The notes beneath the pieces are model-generated. The model saw only the letters and a program-made list of their open reading frames with translations, was not told where the DNA came from and searched no databases. The position numbers and the translations under genes were made by a program. A stretch of DNA of 64,000 bases from the NCBI RefSeq assembly GCF_901709675.1, contig NC_051090.1:8635842-8699841 (forward strand), given 5' to 3'. Below are positions 63,649 to 64,000 of this stretch, piece after piece. Within the stretch, counting starts at the first letter, position 1. The number at the start of each line of letters is the position of its first letter. This DNA comes from Syngnathus acus. Taxonomy: Eukaryota > Chordata > Actinopteri > Syngnathiformes > Syngnathidae.

Positions 63649-64000
63649 ATTTACTCATACCGTTTATTATATCTTATGACTGAGCAATCTATATGTTGAA
63701 AACGTTTTCTCTCTCTGACGTTGTAATGTAAATGGTGCAACAAACATGTTTTTTTTTTTGCTTACTGAATTGTGATCATTTTTTAAAGAACCAAGAATGC
63801 TGATAGATGCCAGTGATAGGCATTGTAAGGTTCAGAAGTCTACATGGGACAAAGACAGATAACTAAATAAATATGATAGATAGAAGAGCATCACAAATGC
63901 GTTTAATAAAATGTTTAATTGCAGATTATTCTGTGTGCTTAATTTTATTTAGGTTCACATTTCACTTCACAGAAGTGTTGCAGGGAAAAATTTAAAGGGA

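Larger units (their letters stand above)
59747..64000. other. gene-poor spacer to right edge
   Basis: No coding exon supported. It contains a (CA)n tract at about 62106-62150 and a (TTTA)n tract at about 63623-63648. The remaining ORFs are short and domainless. Confidence 0.5.

Overview
This is vertebrate nuclear DNA, most likely from a teleost fish. The genes are split into small exons with introns of roughly 80 bp to 3 kb. The spacer DNA is rich in microsatellites, and several short transposon families of fish type are present. I assembled four gene models by hand from splice sites, reading-frame phase and protein motifs. The species cannot be named from the sequence alone.

Layout. (1) 1-396, minus strand: the 5' end of srek1ip1 (a zinc-knuckle splicing cofactor), whose 3' part lies beyond the left edge. 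(2) 1267-1619, plus strand: an unrecognised 57-codon ORF followed by a good poly(A) signal. (3) 6478-16061 and 17385-22616, plus strand: two complete tandem genes for intestinal-type alkaline phosphatase, each with 11 coding exons and matching intron phases, predicting 536 and 522 residues. (4) 23544-28815, plus strand: a complete nine-exon ankle1 gene (ankyrin repeats, LEM domain, GIY-YIG nuclease) predicting 1133 residues. (5) 28816-64000: about 35 kb with no protein gene I can support. It holds dispersed MITEs, microsatellites, unusual inverted repeats and one CpG-rich promoter-like island near 52.1-52.6 kb.

The two phosphatases are the functional core. Both keep a signal peptide, the metal ligands, the catalytic serine and a hydrophobic tail suited to GPI anchoring, so both should be cell-surface phosphomonoesterases. 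The best candidate for something unusual is intron 8 of these two genes. In both copies the donor begins AT instead of GT, inside the codons for the [11 protein letters not shown] metal-binding motif. In copy 1 only an AT-AC intron restores the motif. In copy 2 the exon-conserving reading is AT-AA, with a GT-AG alternative that would insert a residue in the active site. Copy 1 also has Ser in place of the usual Gly two residues after the catalytic serine.

Mobile DNA: five copies (58945-59746 is a variant) of a TA-flanked, roughly 0.3-0.8 kb inverted-repeat element lie at 2485, 11270, 33385, 36527 and 58945. A hAT-type element with an 8-bp target duplication sits at 19910-20238, and a tRNA-derived SINE at about 7390-7710. 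No CRISPR array, rRNA or functional tRNA gene was seen.
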